A stretch of DNA of 64,000 nt from Paenibacillaceae bacterium (GCA_004134985.1 REGQ01000020.1:1-64000), one strand, 5' to 3'. Numbered from the stretch's first letter, positions 43,439 to 53,436 are shown. Notes: a model not told the origin generated them from the sequence alone. Made by a program: numbers and translations.

Positions 43439-43734
43439 AAAAAGCGACCACTTCGTTTTTCCAACATCCCTGCAACCCTTCGCTGCCTTTCTCGCAGCCG
43501 TCAAGCACTGATTTTGGTTTTGAGCCTGATTTATTGCCTTAAATTCTCAGGTTGCGCATGCGAAGGAACTGGTAACGATGGCAATAAAAGATGCCGGATT
43601 GGCACCGACTCATGCAAAGCCCGTTATTGGGGCGATACTTTGCATGGGCGGGACGTTACTTAAAATTGACATCGCCCTTATAAGCAATCATCGTTTCTAT
43701 ATAAGTTGAACTAAAGATTAGAAAACTTTGGTAA

Positions 43735-43803
43735 GCAGCCCGAGTCGACGGTGCCAAGGAAGGCTAAATTTTCTTTAAGGTCATTCTGCCTCAGTTAAAG
43801 TAA
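43735..43803 (+). pseudogene. Relic of a sugar ABC permease
   Basis: The plus strand reads A-R-V-D-G-A-K-E-G, a stop, then I-F-F-K-V-I-L-P-Q-L-K, which is the EAA loop of a MalF/MalG-like permease (normally EAARVDGA...FxxVxLPxLKP). A TAA replaces the Gln codon and another TAA follows the LK. Only this 23-codon island survives, on the strand opposite to the intact permease genes next door, so it is a separate dead copy. Confidence 0.6.
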
Positions 43804-43837
43804 TCGCCATTGCCTTGAATGCTTCATTCAAACACCA

Positions 43838-44662
43838 TTATTTGACCGAACCTGTCATGCCCGCCACAAAATGCTTTTGCATCAGGAAGAACACAATTGC
43901 CGTAGGCAATGTAGCAATGAGAATGACCGTCATGATGACGCCGTAATCAGGCGAATAGCTGGAGCCCAGATTGGAGATGAGCAATGGAATCGTCCGCTTC
44001 TCCGGGGATTGCAGCACCACGAGCGGCCACAGGTAGTTGTTCCAGCTTGACATGAACGTAATGATTGCCGCGGCTGCATAGCTTGTCTTCATGGTTGGCA
44101 CATAGATCCGGAAGAAAACTCCCAGCTCCGACAGCCCATCCATTCGTCCCGCCTCCAGCATGTCCTTTGGAAACATCTTCGTGCTCTGGCGGAAGAAGAA
44201 GATCAGGAACGCCGTGGTTATTGTAGGCAGCACAACGGCCGTCATCGTGTCGATGCCGAGGAACGGCACCGTCTGGGAGATGCTGCCGAACATCCGGAAC
44301 AGGGGAACCATGATCGCTGCAAAAGGAATCATCATCGACAGCAGCAGGATGCTGAATACTCTGTCCTTGGCCTTCGAACGGAAGATTGCAAACCCGTAGC
44401 CAGCCAGTGAAGCGATCAGCAGCGACAGCAGTGTCGTTGTAATCGAAATTTTGGCAGAGTTCAGCAGCGCCGGCACCAGATCGATATTATCCAGCACCTT
44501 GTTCAGATTTTCGCCCAAATACGGCCCTGGCAGCAGCTTCCCTTGTGTAACGTCTACCGAACGGTTCGTCGAGCTGACGATCATCCACAAAAATGGCGCA
44601 ATCGATATGAATGCGGCAGCGCTCAAAAACAGATACATCAGGCCACGCTTCAGCTTCGTCAT
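43838..44662 (-). CDS. Sugar ABC transporter permease, AraQ/LacG type
   Basis: 274 aa; its start overlaps the stop of the upstream permease by 4 nt. Six membrane helices (first SAAAFISIAPFLWMIVSSTN), EAA loop EAGRMDGLSELGVFFRIYVP, C-terminus FVAGMTGSVK. Belongs to the MalG/AraQ/LacG group. With the 290-aa partner it forms the channel for the substrate bound by the lipoprotein at 45635. ATPase absent, as for AraNPQ, which uses MsmX. Confidence 0.9.
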   Translation of the reverse strand: MTKLKRGLMYLFLSAAAFISIAPFLWMIVSSTNRSVDVTQGKLLPGPYLGENLNKVLDNIDLVPALLNSAKISITTTLLSLLIASLAGYGFAIFRSKAKDRVFSILLLSMMIPFAAIMVPLFRMFGSISQTVPFLGIDTMTAVVLPTITTAFLIFFFRQSTKMFPKDMLEAGRMDGLSELGVFFRIYVPTMKTSYAAAAIITFMSSWNNYLWPLVVLQSPEKRTIPLLISNLGSSYSPDYGVIMTVILIATLPTAIVFFLMQKHFVAGMTGSVK

Positions 44663-45531
44663 TTTTTATCACCTGCCAATTTAAACTGAAGAACGGAGAA
44701 GATGACGATCAGAATCACAATCGCATAAGACACGGTCGCAGCGTAGCCAAAGTCCGGTGTATATCTGAAGGACAAGTTATAAATGTACTGCGACATCGTC
44801 ATTGTGGAGTTGCCTGGTCCGCCCTTCGTAATGTTCATTACCTCGTCGAACAATTGCAATGTTCCGATGGTTGAGGTAATGGATGTGAACAAAATAATCG
44901 GCTTCAGCAGCGGTACCGTAATGCTTGTAAACTGCTTAAACGAGGATGCGCCGTCAATTCGGGCCGCCTCATAGATCGAGTTGTCGATATTCTGCAGCGC
45001 AGATAAGTAGAAAATCATATTATAGCCGGTCCAGCGCCAAGTAATCGCGATAATAATCGTCACTTTCGCCCAGAAAGGATCACTGATCCACTGAATCGGA
45101 GCGTTGATCAAGTTCACCTTAAGGAGCAGCAGATTCACAAGGCCCTCTGAGCCAAACAAATACTTGAAAATGACGGAGTATGCGACCAGGGATGTAACGG
45201 CAGGCAGGAAGATCGCCGTCCGAAAGAAACCTTTAAACTTCAGCTTTTTGTCATTCAGCAGCACTGAAATAAAGATCGCCAGCAAAATCATGATTGGAAC
45301 TTGGATAATTAAAAACAAAAAGGTATTGCTTAGCGTCGTTAAAAAAGTCGTGTCCGAAAGCAAACGCTGGTAGTTGCCAAAACCGACGAAGTTCAAGTTA
45401 GTGCCTGTTCCTGACTGGAAGGACAAGATCAATGCCTGAATCATCGGGTAGAAATAGAACACGCAAATCATGATGACGGCGATGATAATGAACGACCAGC
45501 CGGTGAGGTTGGTTCTAGCCCTTATGTTCAT
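44659..45531 (-). CDS. Sugar ABC transporter permease, AraP/LacF type
   Basis: 290 aa, six membrane helices (IIAVIMICVFYFYPMIQALI first), FVGFGNYQRLLSD loop and EAA motif EAARIDGASSFKQFTSITVP. MalF/AraP/LacF group. Coupled to the 274-aa permease by an ATGA overlap, and separated from the solute-binding protein gene by a stem-loop (45559-45617) that probably lowers permease expression relative to the binding protein. Confidence 0.9.
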   Translation of the reverse strand: MNIRARTNLTGWSFIIIAVIMICVFYFYPMIQALILSFQSGTGTNLNFVGFGNYQRLLSDTTFLTTLSNTFLFLIIQVPIMILLAIFISVLLNDKKLKFKGFFRTAIFLPAVTSLVAYSVIFKYLFGSEGLVNLLLLKVNLINAPIQWISDPFWAKVTIIIAITWRWTGYNMIFYLSALQNIDNSIYEAARIDGASSFKQFTSITVPLLKPIILFTSITSTIGTLQLFDEVMNITKGGPGNSTMTMSQYIYNLSFRYTPDFGYAATVSYAIVILIVIFSVLQFKLAGDKK

Positions 45532-45558
45532 GCTGTTATTCTCCTTTTCAAATGAAAG

Positions 45559-45617
45559 ACCTGGAGCATACCGCTCGCCTCATACAGTAAAGTAGCAAGC
45601 AAGCGGCTGTTCCAGGT
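45559..45617 (-). terminator. Attenuating stem-loop between binding protein and permease genes
   Basis: On the minus strand ACCTGGAACAGCCGCTTGC pairs, with small bulges, with GCGAGCGGTATGCTCCAGGT; a short T run follows. Such hairpins after solute-binding genes usually give partial termination or mRNA protection. Confidence 0.6.
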
Positions 45618-45634
45618 TTTCTTAACCATTCAAC

Positions 45635-46939
45635 TTATTTAATTTGCGCATCCGCCTGCTTCTGCGCATCGGCCAACACCTGATCGATATCCTTGCCATT
45701 CAAGTAGTTTTGCATTTCTACAACCAGAATGGTGTCCTCAATCGCATAGGTATGCAGTCCGTAGTTTACTTTTGGCACTTGTGCTGTCCAGTTCGCAAAA
45801 TCGCTCACAATGTTCTGTCCCCCGAAGAATTCGTTAGGCGCTTTGTACGCTTCGCCTTCAACTGCCGGCTTGTAGCTGCCAATTGCTCCAACATCGGTCA
45901 CAAGCTTCTGGTACATATCAACATTGGCGCCGAAGGTTTCACCAAGGAACTTCGCAGCGGCTTCTTTGCCAGGTACATTCAGGACGTACCAGGAGCTGCC
46001 GCCAAGGCTGGATGCATGAACCGAATTCGCATTGTTCGTAAGTTTCGGCAGCGGAACAATCGCCCACTTGCCAGCTTGGTCATCTGCAGCCATGATGGAT
46101 GGCGTGAACCAGTTGCCCGTTACAACCGCGGCCGTTGAGCCGTTGTTGAAGTTAGCCACCATTTGGCTCCAGTCGGAATGGGTTTTCGCAATGTTGGCTT
46201 CAACAATTTCCTTGTACGTTTCGAACGCTTCTTTAAGCGCCGCATTGCCTTCCAGATCTGCTGTTCTACCATCTTCCTTCAAGTACCACGAGCCAGCGGA
46301 CTGAATCATAATGCGCAGAATGCCCAGATCCGTCGGGTCCATCGTCAGCCAATCCTTGCCTGTAGCTTCTTTTACCTTCTTGCCGATCTCGATGAACTGA
46401 TCCCAGTTGATATCCTGCATATCGGCTGGTGTGTAGCCAGCTTGCTCCAGGTAGTCCGTTCTTACATACAGTCCAGTGACTCCGGAATCAAATGGAACGC
46501 CGTAGTTTTTGCCGTCATAGCTGGTAGGCCCCAGCTTGTAGTCCGCAAATTCAGAAGCTTTGATGTTGTCTGCAACAGGATAGAATGCGTCCGGGTAAAC
46601 TTGCAGGAAGCTTTGCGCACGATAATCCTCAATCAGGACGATATTCGGAAGACCTTTGGTCGTTCCCGAGCTCATGCCTGTATTCAGCTTTTGCACAATA
46701 TCGTTTTGCGCATTTTCAATGATTTCTACTTGAAGATCCGGATTTTCGGCTGCATAAGCATCTTTGGCAATATTCAATGCAGCAATGTTAAACTTGGGAT
46801 CCCAGGCCCAAATCGTAATTTTTTCTTTGCCGTCCCCTTGATTGGTCCCGCTTTCATTCCCGCCGTTGCTTGTCGGTGCAGATGAACAAGCGGCCAAAAG
46901 CATCATGCTGGTAAGAAGCAATGCAAGCACTTTCTTCAC
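45635..46939 (-). CDS. Sugar-binding lipoprotein, LacE/AraN-like
   Basis: 434 aa from GTG 46939 (CGGAGG 8 nt upstream). Lipobox LAAC after KKVLALLLTSMMLLAAC. Family-1 solute-binding fold with ITIWAWDPKFNIAALNIAKD, NIVLIEDYRAQSFLQVYPDA and YGVPFDSGVTGLYVRTDYLE, all typical of LacE/AraN. The size (434 aa) equals AraN. It captures a sugar for the two downstream permeases. It follows the YesM/YesN genes, which probably switch it on, and araBD lies just beyond, so arabinose or arabino-oligosaccharides are a fair guess; a galactoside is also possible. Confidence 0.88.
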   Translation of the reverse strand: MKKVLALLLTSMMLLAACSSAPTSNGGNESGTNQGDGKEKITIWAWDPKFNIAALNIAKDAYAAENPDLQVEIIENAQNDIVQKLNTGMSSGTTKGLPNIVLIEDYRAQSFLQVYPDAFYPVADNIKASEFADYKLGPTSYDGKNYGVPFDSGVTGLYVRTDYLEQAGYTPADMQDINWDQFIEIGKKVKEATGKDWLTMDPTDLGILRIMIQSAGSWYLKEDGRTADLEGNAALKEAFETYKEIVEANIAKTHSDWSQMVANFNNGSTAAVVTGNWFTPSIMAADDQAGKWAIVPLPKLTNNANSVHASSLGGSSWYVLNVPGKEAAAKFLGETFGANVDMYQKLVTDVGAIGSYKPAVEGEAYKAPNEFFGGQNIVSDFANWTAQVPKVNYGLHTYAIEDTILVVEMQNYLNGKDIDQVLADAQKQADAQIK

Positions 46940-46996
46940 ATTAAAGACCTCCGTTTTCTCTGTAATCTCTCTCTTGCTGTTCCAGCTTAGCACGAA

Positions 46997-47029
46997 GGGA
47001 CAAAGAATCGTTAGAATGATCTTTGTCCC
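46997..47029 (-). promoter_or_regulatory. Hairpin between yesM-like gene and binding-protein gene
   Basis: GGGACAAAG (46997-47005) pairs with CTTTGTCCC (47021-47029). No U run follows directly, so it may be an RNA structure or operator rather than a terminator, in the 166-bp gap before the transporter genes. Confidence 0.4.
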
Positions 47030-47105
47030 CGCTTGTCGAATTATTATAGATTGAGTTTTGACGATCCTTCGGATGTGAAAGGATTTTTAGAAAATAGGAA
47101 ATTTT

Positions 47106-48890
47106 TTATGTCTCAAGCAGCGGAATGCGAATTTTGACCCGTGTGCCCTCTCCCGGCTCGCTCGAAATGGTGACGCCATAATCATCGCCATACAGCAGCT
47201 TCAAGCGGTCATGCACGTTGTGGACACCAATGCCCGTAAATAACTGGCGCTTCCCTCTTGGCACCAGACCTAATTTTGCTTCCTCCTTGTCCATTGCAAA
47301 GCCGTCTCCGTCGTCCACAACTTCGCATACCAAAGCATCTGATTCCTTGGACGCCATAAAATATACATTGCCCTCCGCTTTGCGGTTAAAGCCATGGAAA
47401 AAAGCATTTTCGATAAAAGGCTGGATGATCAGCTTCGGCACATGATACCCCATGCAGTCGGGTGAGATGAAATAATGCACCTTAATCCGCTCCCCGTAGC
47501 GCACATGATTGATCAGTACATAGTGACGCATATTAACCAATTCCTGACTGAGCGGAATCGTCTCGCTTACGTTGCCGACGACATTTTGCAGCAAGGAAAT
47601 GAGGGCGTTGATCGTGTCTGCCGCCTTGTCCCGATTGCCTTGCTGGACCATAAATTTGACCGAGGCGAGCGTGTTATACAGAAAATGGGGGTTAATCTGG
47701 CCTTGCAGCGCTTCGAGTTCGGCATTGCGCTTCTCCTTTTCGGTCTGCACCAGCTTCTTCACATATTCCTGCAGCTCGTCCAGCATGGAATTAAACGCAA
47801 GCCCAAGCTGGCGCGTCTCATAGCTTCCTCCGATCGTTGCCTTATGATCAAAATCATATTTGGATATCGTCGAGATCTGCTTTACCAGCCGAGTGAGCGA
47901 CTTGGTGAGTCGGCGCGAAACCGTAAACACAATGACCAGCGAGATGCCCACGATGATGACGATGCTGATCAATATGGCCTTCATATTCGTCAGCTCTCCA
48001 ATAGCCTGCTCGGTATCAATCAAATTAACGATGTACAGATTGGGCAGCGGCAAATATTGCGAAAGCACGATTTGCTCCCTGCCTATAACATCTCTGTTCT
48101 GGTAAGGTATCTCCCGCTCTTCCATCTCCTTGGCGAACTGCATCAGCTCTCCGTCCGCTTGTCCGGTCCAATCCTTGCGATTCGACGACAGGATCGTCCC
48201 TTCCGTATTCATTACAATGACATCGTTGCCCTCGCTCGTATAAGCCTCATAGAACCTTGCAAACTCGTTCTCAGGCATAATGAAATAAATCATCCCGTAT
48301 ACATCGCCAGTCGCATGCACCAGCAGCGGCTTGGTTGCAATCAGCAGCCGCTGCGGCGACTGATCCCCATTGCCAAGCTCTACATACTGATACAACAATT
48401 TGCGCGGCTCCTCTAGCGCACGAAGGGTAAGCGGGTCCTTGGTTAGCTCCTCTGCCGACAATTTCAAACGCGAATTATCCGATGTCGTATACAACCGGCC
48501 GTTCGCACCCACTACCTTGATCTCCATGTCATACGTATCCAGACCGGAGGCAATGCGATGCATAATATCGTCCATACGATAGTACGATCTTAAGTTATGA
48601 AGCGAGTCTTGGTCCGATTCACTCAAATAGCCGCGTATCACACCGCTTTGCGATATCATGTTTGCAGCTTGCACTACGGAATAATTGAACGAATTCATGC
48701 TATGGTCGATCTGATTGATAATTTTTGTATTGGTGATGCTGAAGGTTTCCATAAAGACGCGCTCGGATACTCTGATCGTCGTCCAGGTCGTCGTAATGGA
48801 GACGGCTACGATGCTGATGACCATAATCAGAAACATCTTGACGAAAAGTCCATTATGCTTTAATTTCTCGATGTGTTTGTTCATCCTCAT
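47106..48890 (-). CDS. YesM-type sensor histidine kinase
   Basis: 594 aa from ATG 48890, overlapping the regulator stop as TGATG. Two membrane helices (VKMFLIMVISIVAVSITTTW near the N-terminus and MKAILISIVIIVGISLVIVF about 300-320) enclose an extracellular sensor of about 250 residues. A HAMP region (about 320-375), the His-kinase block LQGQINPHFLYNTLASVKFM with the phospho-acceptor His in NPHFLYN, and an HATPase domain (QPFIENAFFHGF, VVDDGDGFAM, GIGVHNVHDRL) follow. This is the HisKA-7TM-less, LytS/YesM class. Senses an extracellular sugar or transport state and phosphorylates the YesN-type partner. Confidence 0.93.
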   Translation of the reverse strand: MRMNKHIEKLKHNGLFVKMFLIMVISIVAVSITTTWTTIRVSERVFMETFSITNTKIINQIDHSMNSFNYSVVQAANMISQSGVIRGYLSESDQDSLHNLRSYYRMDDIMHRIASGLDTYDMEIKVVGANGRLYTTSDNSRLKLSAEELTKDPLTLRALEEPRKLLYQYVELGNGDQSPQRLLIATKPLLVHATGDVYGMIYFIMPENEFARFYEAYTSEGNDVIVMNTEGTILSSNRKDWTGQADGELMQFAKEMEEREIPYQNRDVIGREQIVLSQYLPLPNLYIVNLIDTEQAIGELTNMKAILISIVIIVGISLVIVFTVSRRLTKSLTRLVKQISTISKYDFDHKATIGGSYETRQLGLAFNSMLDELQEYVKKLVQTEKEKRNAELEALQGQINPHFLYNTLASVKFMVQQGNRDKAADTINALISLLQNVVGNVSETIPLSQELVNMRHYVLINHVRYGERIKVHYFISPDCMGYHVPKLIIQPFIENAFFHGFNRKAEGNVYFMASKESDALVCEVVDDGDGFAMDKEEAKLGLVPRGKRQLFTGIGVHNVHDRLKLLYGDDYGVTISSEPGEGTRVKIRIPLLET

Positions 48891-50407
48891 CACTTCCCGC
48901 CGCTCCGATACTGCCTGCGATACTGGCTCGGAGACAAACCTGTGCTTTTCTTGAACACTTTGCAAAAATAGCTGTGATCGGAATAGCCAACCAGTCCGCT
49001 AATCTCGGAAATGGGCGCATCCCCTTTCTGAAGCAGCTCCTCCGCCTTGCCGATTCTCACCTTGTGCAAATAGTCGACGAAACCTTCTTCATTATGGGTG
49101 GAGAAATAGCTCGACAGGTAGGACGGATTAAAATGAAAATGCTTCGCCATGTCGGTTAGCGTCAACGGCTCCGCATAATGATGCTGGATATACTGCAATA
49201 GCTTTTTCATATTTTCATTGCTGGGATCGGCTGCTTTGCTCGCGATGCACTGCTCTGCCTCGGCGATAAACGCCTCCAGCCGTTCCAAAGCCTCGCCAGC
49301 GCTGCTGGACTGTTCGATCTGTTTGAAATAGGCATACTTGCTGACTTCCAGTTGTTTGGCGTTGTAATCCATATTGCCGAGCAACACGGTCATATTGAAA
49401 ATAAGATTGCCCAAAAATGACTTGAATTCAAACACATCCAGCGTGTAGCAGGCCGCCATCGCCGACACATGACGACGCAGTTTCTCGAAGGCCTCACTGA
49501 ATTGTCCCCATTTAAACGCTTCCGTAAACTTATTCAGAGGAAAAGGCTCAGGTATTGGTCCAGCCTGGGGCAGCTCATCCATGACCAGAACATCGATATC
49601 AGGCAAATAAAAGGCATAATGAAGCAGCTTAAGCAGCGAGTCCCGGTAAATCGAGGGGAGCTCTTCCAGTCGATTGAATACTGGGCTTACCGCTACCGGT
49701 CCCGGACTGTCCGAAGCGCTGTTCTTGAGCATCCGGAGCAAGTGGCTCATGACCGCGACGTCGCCATTAATGATCCATGCTGCAACATTTCCTCCCTGCT
49801 GAGGCTTGGGCAGCGGCATCTGCACCGCTTGAGGCAGCTCGCTTAGCCGTTCTATAGCTCCACGGTCGCCAGCGCCAACTAGCCGAAAATGTGGATACGG
49901 GAAATAAGACTTCCCTTCCTCCACCCTAGCATTCGTTTCAAAGCCGTTCAGCAAGCTCTCAAGCAGCCACTCGATCGACAGGCTTCGTACTCCTTCACCC
50001 TGAGGGGTCTGCAGCTCCGGTATGCGCTTCGCCGTCAGTCTCAATACCGCCAGCAAATGCTGCATATCCAGCTTCGGCTTCAATATATAGTCAGCCACGC
50101 CGCTCTGAAAAGTCGATCTGACATAATCAAATTCGCCAAAGCTGCTGAGCACAATCACTTCAATATCCGGATAGCGTGCCTTAATCTCCTTGGTCAGCTC
50201 TTCCCCATCCATGACCGGCATGACGATGTCCGTCAGCACAATATGAGGCTTCAGTTCCTCGATCCGCTCAAGCGCCTCCTGTCCGTTGGAGGCTTCGCCT
50301 ACAATTTGGAAGCCTTCCTGCTCCCAATCCATAAAATGCTTGATGCCTTGACGGATGAGTACTTCATCATCGACAATCAGCACCTTGCAGCAGCCGGTAC
50401 TTCTCAT
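48890..50407 (-). CDS. YesN-type response regulator (REC + AraC HTH)
   Basis: 505 aa from ATG 50407, with GGAGGGG upstream; the open frame extends 57 codons further without RBS. N-terminal receiver domain with phospho-acceptor Asp in HIVLTDIVMPVMDG, acidic pocket VLIVDDE and Lys in DYILKPK. A 250-residue linker, then an AraC domain (LTDMAKHFHFNPSYLSSYFS, ISEISGLVGYSDHSYFCKVF, KSTGLSPSQYRRQY). Partner of the kinase at 47106, with which it overlaps. It should activate the downstream sugar transporter (45635-43838). Confidence 0.93.
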   Translation of the reverse strand: MRSTGCCKVLIVDDEVLIRQGIKHFMDWEQEGFQIVGEASNGQEALERIEELKPHIVLTDIVMPVMDGEELTKEIKARYPDIEVIVLSSFGEFDYVRSTFQSGVADYILKPKLDMQHLLAVLRLTAKRIPELQTPQGEGVRSLSIEWLLESLLNGFETNARVEEGKSYFPYPHFRLVGAGDRGAIERLSELPQAVQMPLPKPQQGGNVAAWIINGDVAVMSHLLRMLKNSASDSPGPVAVSPVFNRLEELPSIYRDSLLKLLHYAFYLPDIDVLVMDELPQAGPIPEPFPLNKFTEAFKWGQFSEAFEKLRRHVSAMAACYTLDVFEFKSFLGNLIFNMTVLLGNMDYNAKQLEVSKYAYFKQIEQSSSAGEALERLEAFIAEAEQCIASKAADPSNENMKKLLQYIQHHYAEPLTLTDMAKHFHFNPSYLSSYFSTHNEEGFVDYLHKVRIGKAEELLQKGDAPISEISGLVGYSDHSYFCKVFKKSTGLSPSQYRRQYRSGGK

Positions 50408-50512
50408 GCCTGCCCCTCCTTGTCCTCCACCATACTCTGTTAAGGAAGCATGGTACAGCTTTCGGGCTCGTCTGTCAAATGGTTGGGCTAGGTCCATATT
50501 TTCAACTTTTGC

Positions 50513-50544
50513 TTGACTCGGTACCGTACTACCGGGTTTATTAT
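50513..50544 (+). promoter_or_regulatory. MerR-type promoter of the merR relic
   Basis: TTGACT (50513-50518) and TATTAT (50539-50544) are 20 bp apart, the long spacer that MerR proteins untwist. The spacer holds the dyad CGGTAC-CGTACTACCG. It matches metal-responsive MerR promoters, which often control their own gene. Confidence 0.6.
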
Positions 50545-50552
50545 ACGTTACA

Positions 50553-50909
50553 TGATGAATCGCCTGACCATAAGCCATCCAATGTGAATGTTGAGACCAT
50601 CAAATATTATGAGAGACGAGAACTGCTGTCGAAACCAGACAGGAATAAAGCGGGATACCGCCTGTTCTCGGAAACTGCCGTTCAGGATGTAAATTTTATT
50701 AATAAATCACAGATTTGGGATTTACCCTTAATGAAATCAAACAACTGTTAGCTTTGGTCCGAGAAGAGGTGAGTAAAACCATTGAGATTTTTACAGACAG
50801 CAGCTTGTACGGAAATGACATCATCGAACTTGTGAATCAATACGCCTGTTCGAAGTGTTCCGTCCTCATTCGATCCGCAAGCAAAAAAACACCGCTGAAG
50901 CCATCATAG
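50553..50909 (+). pseudogene. MerR-family regulator relic
   Basis: Frames read MMNRLTISH, then (shifted) SNVNVETIKYYERRELLSKP and GYRLFSETAVQDVNFI, then (shifted again near 50710) LGFTLNEIKQLLALVREE. Together these are the start, recognition helix and effector hinge of a MerR-type metal regulator. At least two frameshifts split it, and the C-terminal metal-binding part (expected Cys loop) is reduced to ELVNQYACSKCSVL. Non-functional as it stands. A sequencing error cannot be fully excluded, but two shifts make it unlikely. Confidence 0.75.
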
Positions 50910-50921
50910 GCCAAGCGGTGT
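50883..50921 (-). terminator. araDB terminator
   Basis: On the minus strand ACACCGCT (50914-50921) and AGCGGTGT (50889-50896) pair, followed by TTTTTTT. About 135 bp past the araB stop. Confidence 0.85.
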
Positions 50922-51054
50922 ATTGTCTCAATTTTCTTTTATTAAAAACTCAATACGCTCACATACGCAAAGGCGCGGAATAATGGAACCTTTTGCCCAC
51001 AGTTGGCTGCTCACCCGCCAGAATTCTAAACTGCCATTCATCTGCTGAATGAAC

Positions 51055-52725
51055 TCAGCGCGCCGCTTCCTTGATGCTCTTCAGCCGCTTCATAATATCG
51101 TTGCCGCCCCGGCCAAAATAGTCATGCAGTGTATTGTACTCACGGTACAACGCATCGTAAACAGCAGCATTTTCCGGGATCGGCTTGAATGTTTCCTCCC
51201 GCACCCGCGCCATTTTACTCGCTGCCTCGACGATCGTATCGTACCCGCCATTCGCTGAACCAGCCGCTACTGCACCGAACATCGCTGCACCGAGCGCTGG
51301 CGTTTGCTTTGAAGCTGCGATTTTAATTTCCAAGTTGGTGACATCCGCATAGATCTGCATCAGCAACCGATTTTTTTGCGGGAGGCCGCCGCAGGCATAC
51401 AACTCGTTGACCGCAACGCCGCTGTTGCGGAATGCTTCCACAATTTTGCGGGTGCCAAATGCCGTCGCTTCCAACAGCGCCCGATAAATTTCCTCCGGCT
51501 TCGTCAGCAGCGTGCACCCGATTAACAATCCAGTCAAATCTGTATCCACCAACACCGAGCGGTTGCCGTTCCACCAGTCAAGCGCAAGCACGCCGGACTC
51601 GCCGACTTTGAGTTGGGACGCCTGCTTCTCCAGCCATTCATGGACGCTAATCCCTTCACTTTTCGCATTCTCCGCAACATAAGCTGGAACAGCCTGGTCC
51701 ACATACCAAGCGAAAATATCGCCAACTGCCGACTGGCCTGCCTCATACCCAAAATAACCTGGAATAATGCCATCTTCTACAACTCCGCACATGCCTTCGA
51801 CTTCTTTCTCTTCGCTGCTGAGCAGCAAGTGGCAAATCGAAGTGCCCATTGCCATCACCAGCTTGCCAGGCTCCACCACACCTACTCCAGGCACTGCAGC
51901 ATGCGCATCGACATTGCCAACTGCAATTGCGGTCCCTGCGGCAAGGCCGATCCGCGAGGCCATCTCTGCCGTCAGCTCGCCTGCTTTGGTCCCGAGGGGC
52001 AGCACTTCGCCGCGAAGCTTCGTCTCCGCCAGGTGCTCAAGACGCGGGTCCAGCGCTTTAAAAAACTGCCGGCTAGGATATCCGTCCTGCTTATGCCAGA
52101 TGGATTTGTAGCCTGCGGTGCAGCTGTTACGTACAATTTGTCCGGTCAACTGGCCGACAACCCAATCCGTTGCCTCTACAAACCTGTCAGCGGCGTCATA
52201 CATTTCCGGGGCCTCATTCAATATTTGCCACACCTTGGCAATCATCCACTCCGAAGAGATTTTGCCCCCATAACGGGCCAGAAACTTCTCTCCGCGCTCC
52301 CCGGCAATTTCATTGATCCGGTTCGCTTCTTCCTGAGCAGCATGGTGCTTCCACAGCTTCAACCAGCTATGCGGATTTTCCTTGTATGCAGCTTGAAAGC
52401 AAAGCGGCACATCTTCCACATCAATCGGCAGCATCGTGCAAGCTGTAAAGTCGATTCCGAGGCCAACCACATCCTCCGCTCCAATACCGGATGCTTGCAT
52501 GACTGCTGGCACTGACCGCTCCAGTACTTCGATATAGTCAGCGGGATGCTGAAGCGCCCAATCATGTTCAAGTTTAATGCCGGATTCCGGCAGCTGCTCG
52601 TCAATTACTTTGTGGCGGTAAGGGGTAACATGCTCCGCTACCTCACGGCCGGTTGCAAGCTCTACAAGCACCGCACGTCCAGATTCCGTACCATAATCGA
52701 CCCCAATAGCATATTTGTCAGTCAT
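51055..52725 (-). CDS. araB: Ribulokinase
   Basis: 556 aa, ATG 52725 behind GGGAGGGG. It phosphorylates L-ribulose to L-ribulose-5-phosphate with ATP in the cytoplasm. FGGY-kinase motifs: [20 protein letters not shown] at the N-terminus, [15 protein letters not shown], the GTPGVG-like loop [20 protein letters not shown] and the C-terminal [20 protein letters not shown]. Length normal. It follows araD by 3 nt, in one transcription unit with an AraR-box promoter. No araA (isomerase) is seen in the window. Confidence 0.95.
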   Translation of the reverse strand: MTDKYAIGVDYGTESGRAVLVELATGREVAEHVTPYRHKVIDEQLPESGIKLEHDWALQHPADYIEVLERSVPAVMQASGIGAEDVVGLGIDFTACTMLPIDVEDVPLCFQAAYKENPHSWLKLWKHHAAQEEANRINEIAGERGEKFLARYGGKISSEWMIAKVWQILNEAPEMYDAADRFVEATDWVVGQLTGQIVRNSCTAGYKSIWHKQDGYPSRQFFKALDPRLEHLAETKLRGEVLPLGTKAGELTAEMASRIGLAAGTAIAVGNVDAHAAVPGVGVVEPGKLVMAMGTSICHLLLSSEEKEVEGMCGVVEDGIIPGYFGYEAGQSAVGDIFAWYVDQAVPAYVAENAKSEGISVHEWLEKQASQLKVGESGVLALDWWNGNRSVLVDTDLTGLLIGCTLLTKPEEIYRALLEATAFGTRKIVEAFRNSGVAVNELYACGGLPQKNRLLMQIYADVTNLEIKIAASKQTPALGAAMFGAVAAGSANGGYDTIVEAASKMARVREETFKPIPENAAVYDALYREYNTLHDYFGRGGNDIMKRLKSIKEAAR

Positions 52726-52728
52726 TTT

Positions 52729-53436
52729 CTATTCCCCTCCCTGCTTTTGTCCGTAATAAGCGTTCGCTCCATGCTTGCGCAAATAGTGCCGATCCAGCAA
52801 ATGCTGATCCATCGGCTGAATTGTGGTATTAAGCTGGAACGTTTGCAACGCCATCTTCGCCACTTCTTCCAGCACTACGGCATTATGCACCGCATTGTCC
52901 GCATCGCTGCCCCAGCAAAAGGGCGCATGGCTGTTCACCAGCACAGCCGGAACCTGCTGAGGGTCAATGCCTCGCTTTAAGAAAGTTTCCACAATTACAT
53001 TGCCTGTTTCCCGTTCGTAGCTTCCTTTGACTTCATCCTTCGTCATTGCTCGCGTACATGGCACCTCGCCATAGTAATAGTCCGCATGGGTCGTCCCCAG
53101 CGCAGGAATCGCCCTGCCTGCTTGCGCGAAGCTGGTCGCCCAGGGCGAGTGGGTGTGAACGATACCTCCAATTGCAGCAAAAGCTTTATATAACAGGACA
53201 TGTGTTGCCGTATCAGACGAAGGCCGGCATTCACCCTCCACAACTTCACCATCCAAATTGACAACGACCATTTGTTCCGGGCGCAGCTCTTCATAAGCGA
53301 CACCGCTTGGTTTAATAACGACCAGTCCGCTCTCGCGATCAATCCCGCTCACATTTCCCCATGTAAACGTCACCAATCCATGAGCAGGCAAAGCCATGTT
53401 CGCTTCCCATACCGCTTCTTTTAATGATTTCAACAT
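52729..53436 (-). CDS. araD: L-ribulose-5-phosphate 4-epimerase
   Basis: 235 aa from ATG 53436 behind GGGAG; an earlier in-frame ATG at 53457 is less well placed. It converts L-ribulose-5-P to D-xylulose-5-P, feeding the pentose phosphate pathway. A class-II aldolase-like zinc enzyme: [23 protein letters not shown], the zinc ligands in [17 protein letters not shown] and [20 protein letters not shown], and HAPFCWG. First gene of the araDB unit. Confidence 0.95.
   Translation of the reverse strand: MLKSLKEAVWEANMALPAHGLVTFTWGNVSGIDRESGLVVIKPSGVAYEELRPEQMVVVNLDGEVVEGECRPSSDTATHVLLYKAFAAIGGIVHTHSPWATSFAQAGRAIPALGTTHADYYYGEVPCTRAMTKDEVKGSYERETGNVIVETFLKRGIDPQQVPAVLVNSHAPFCWGSDADNAVHNAVVLEEVAKMALQTFQLNTTIQPMDQHLLDRHYLRKHGANAYYGQKQGGE

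Noticed and set aside
43331-43663. Plus-strand ORF of 110 codons after the GntR/LacI-type regulator
   Set aside because: Overlaps the terminator hairpin at 43391-43438 and has no RBS or domain.
47475-48416. Plus-strand open frame of 313 codons within the yesM-like gene
   Set aside because: Antisense to a well-recognised histidine kinase; no RBS.
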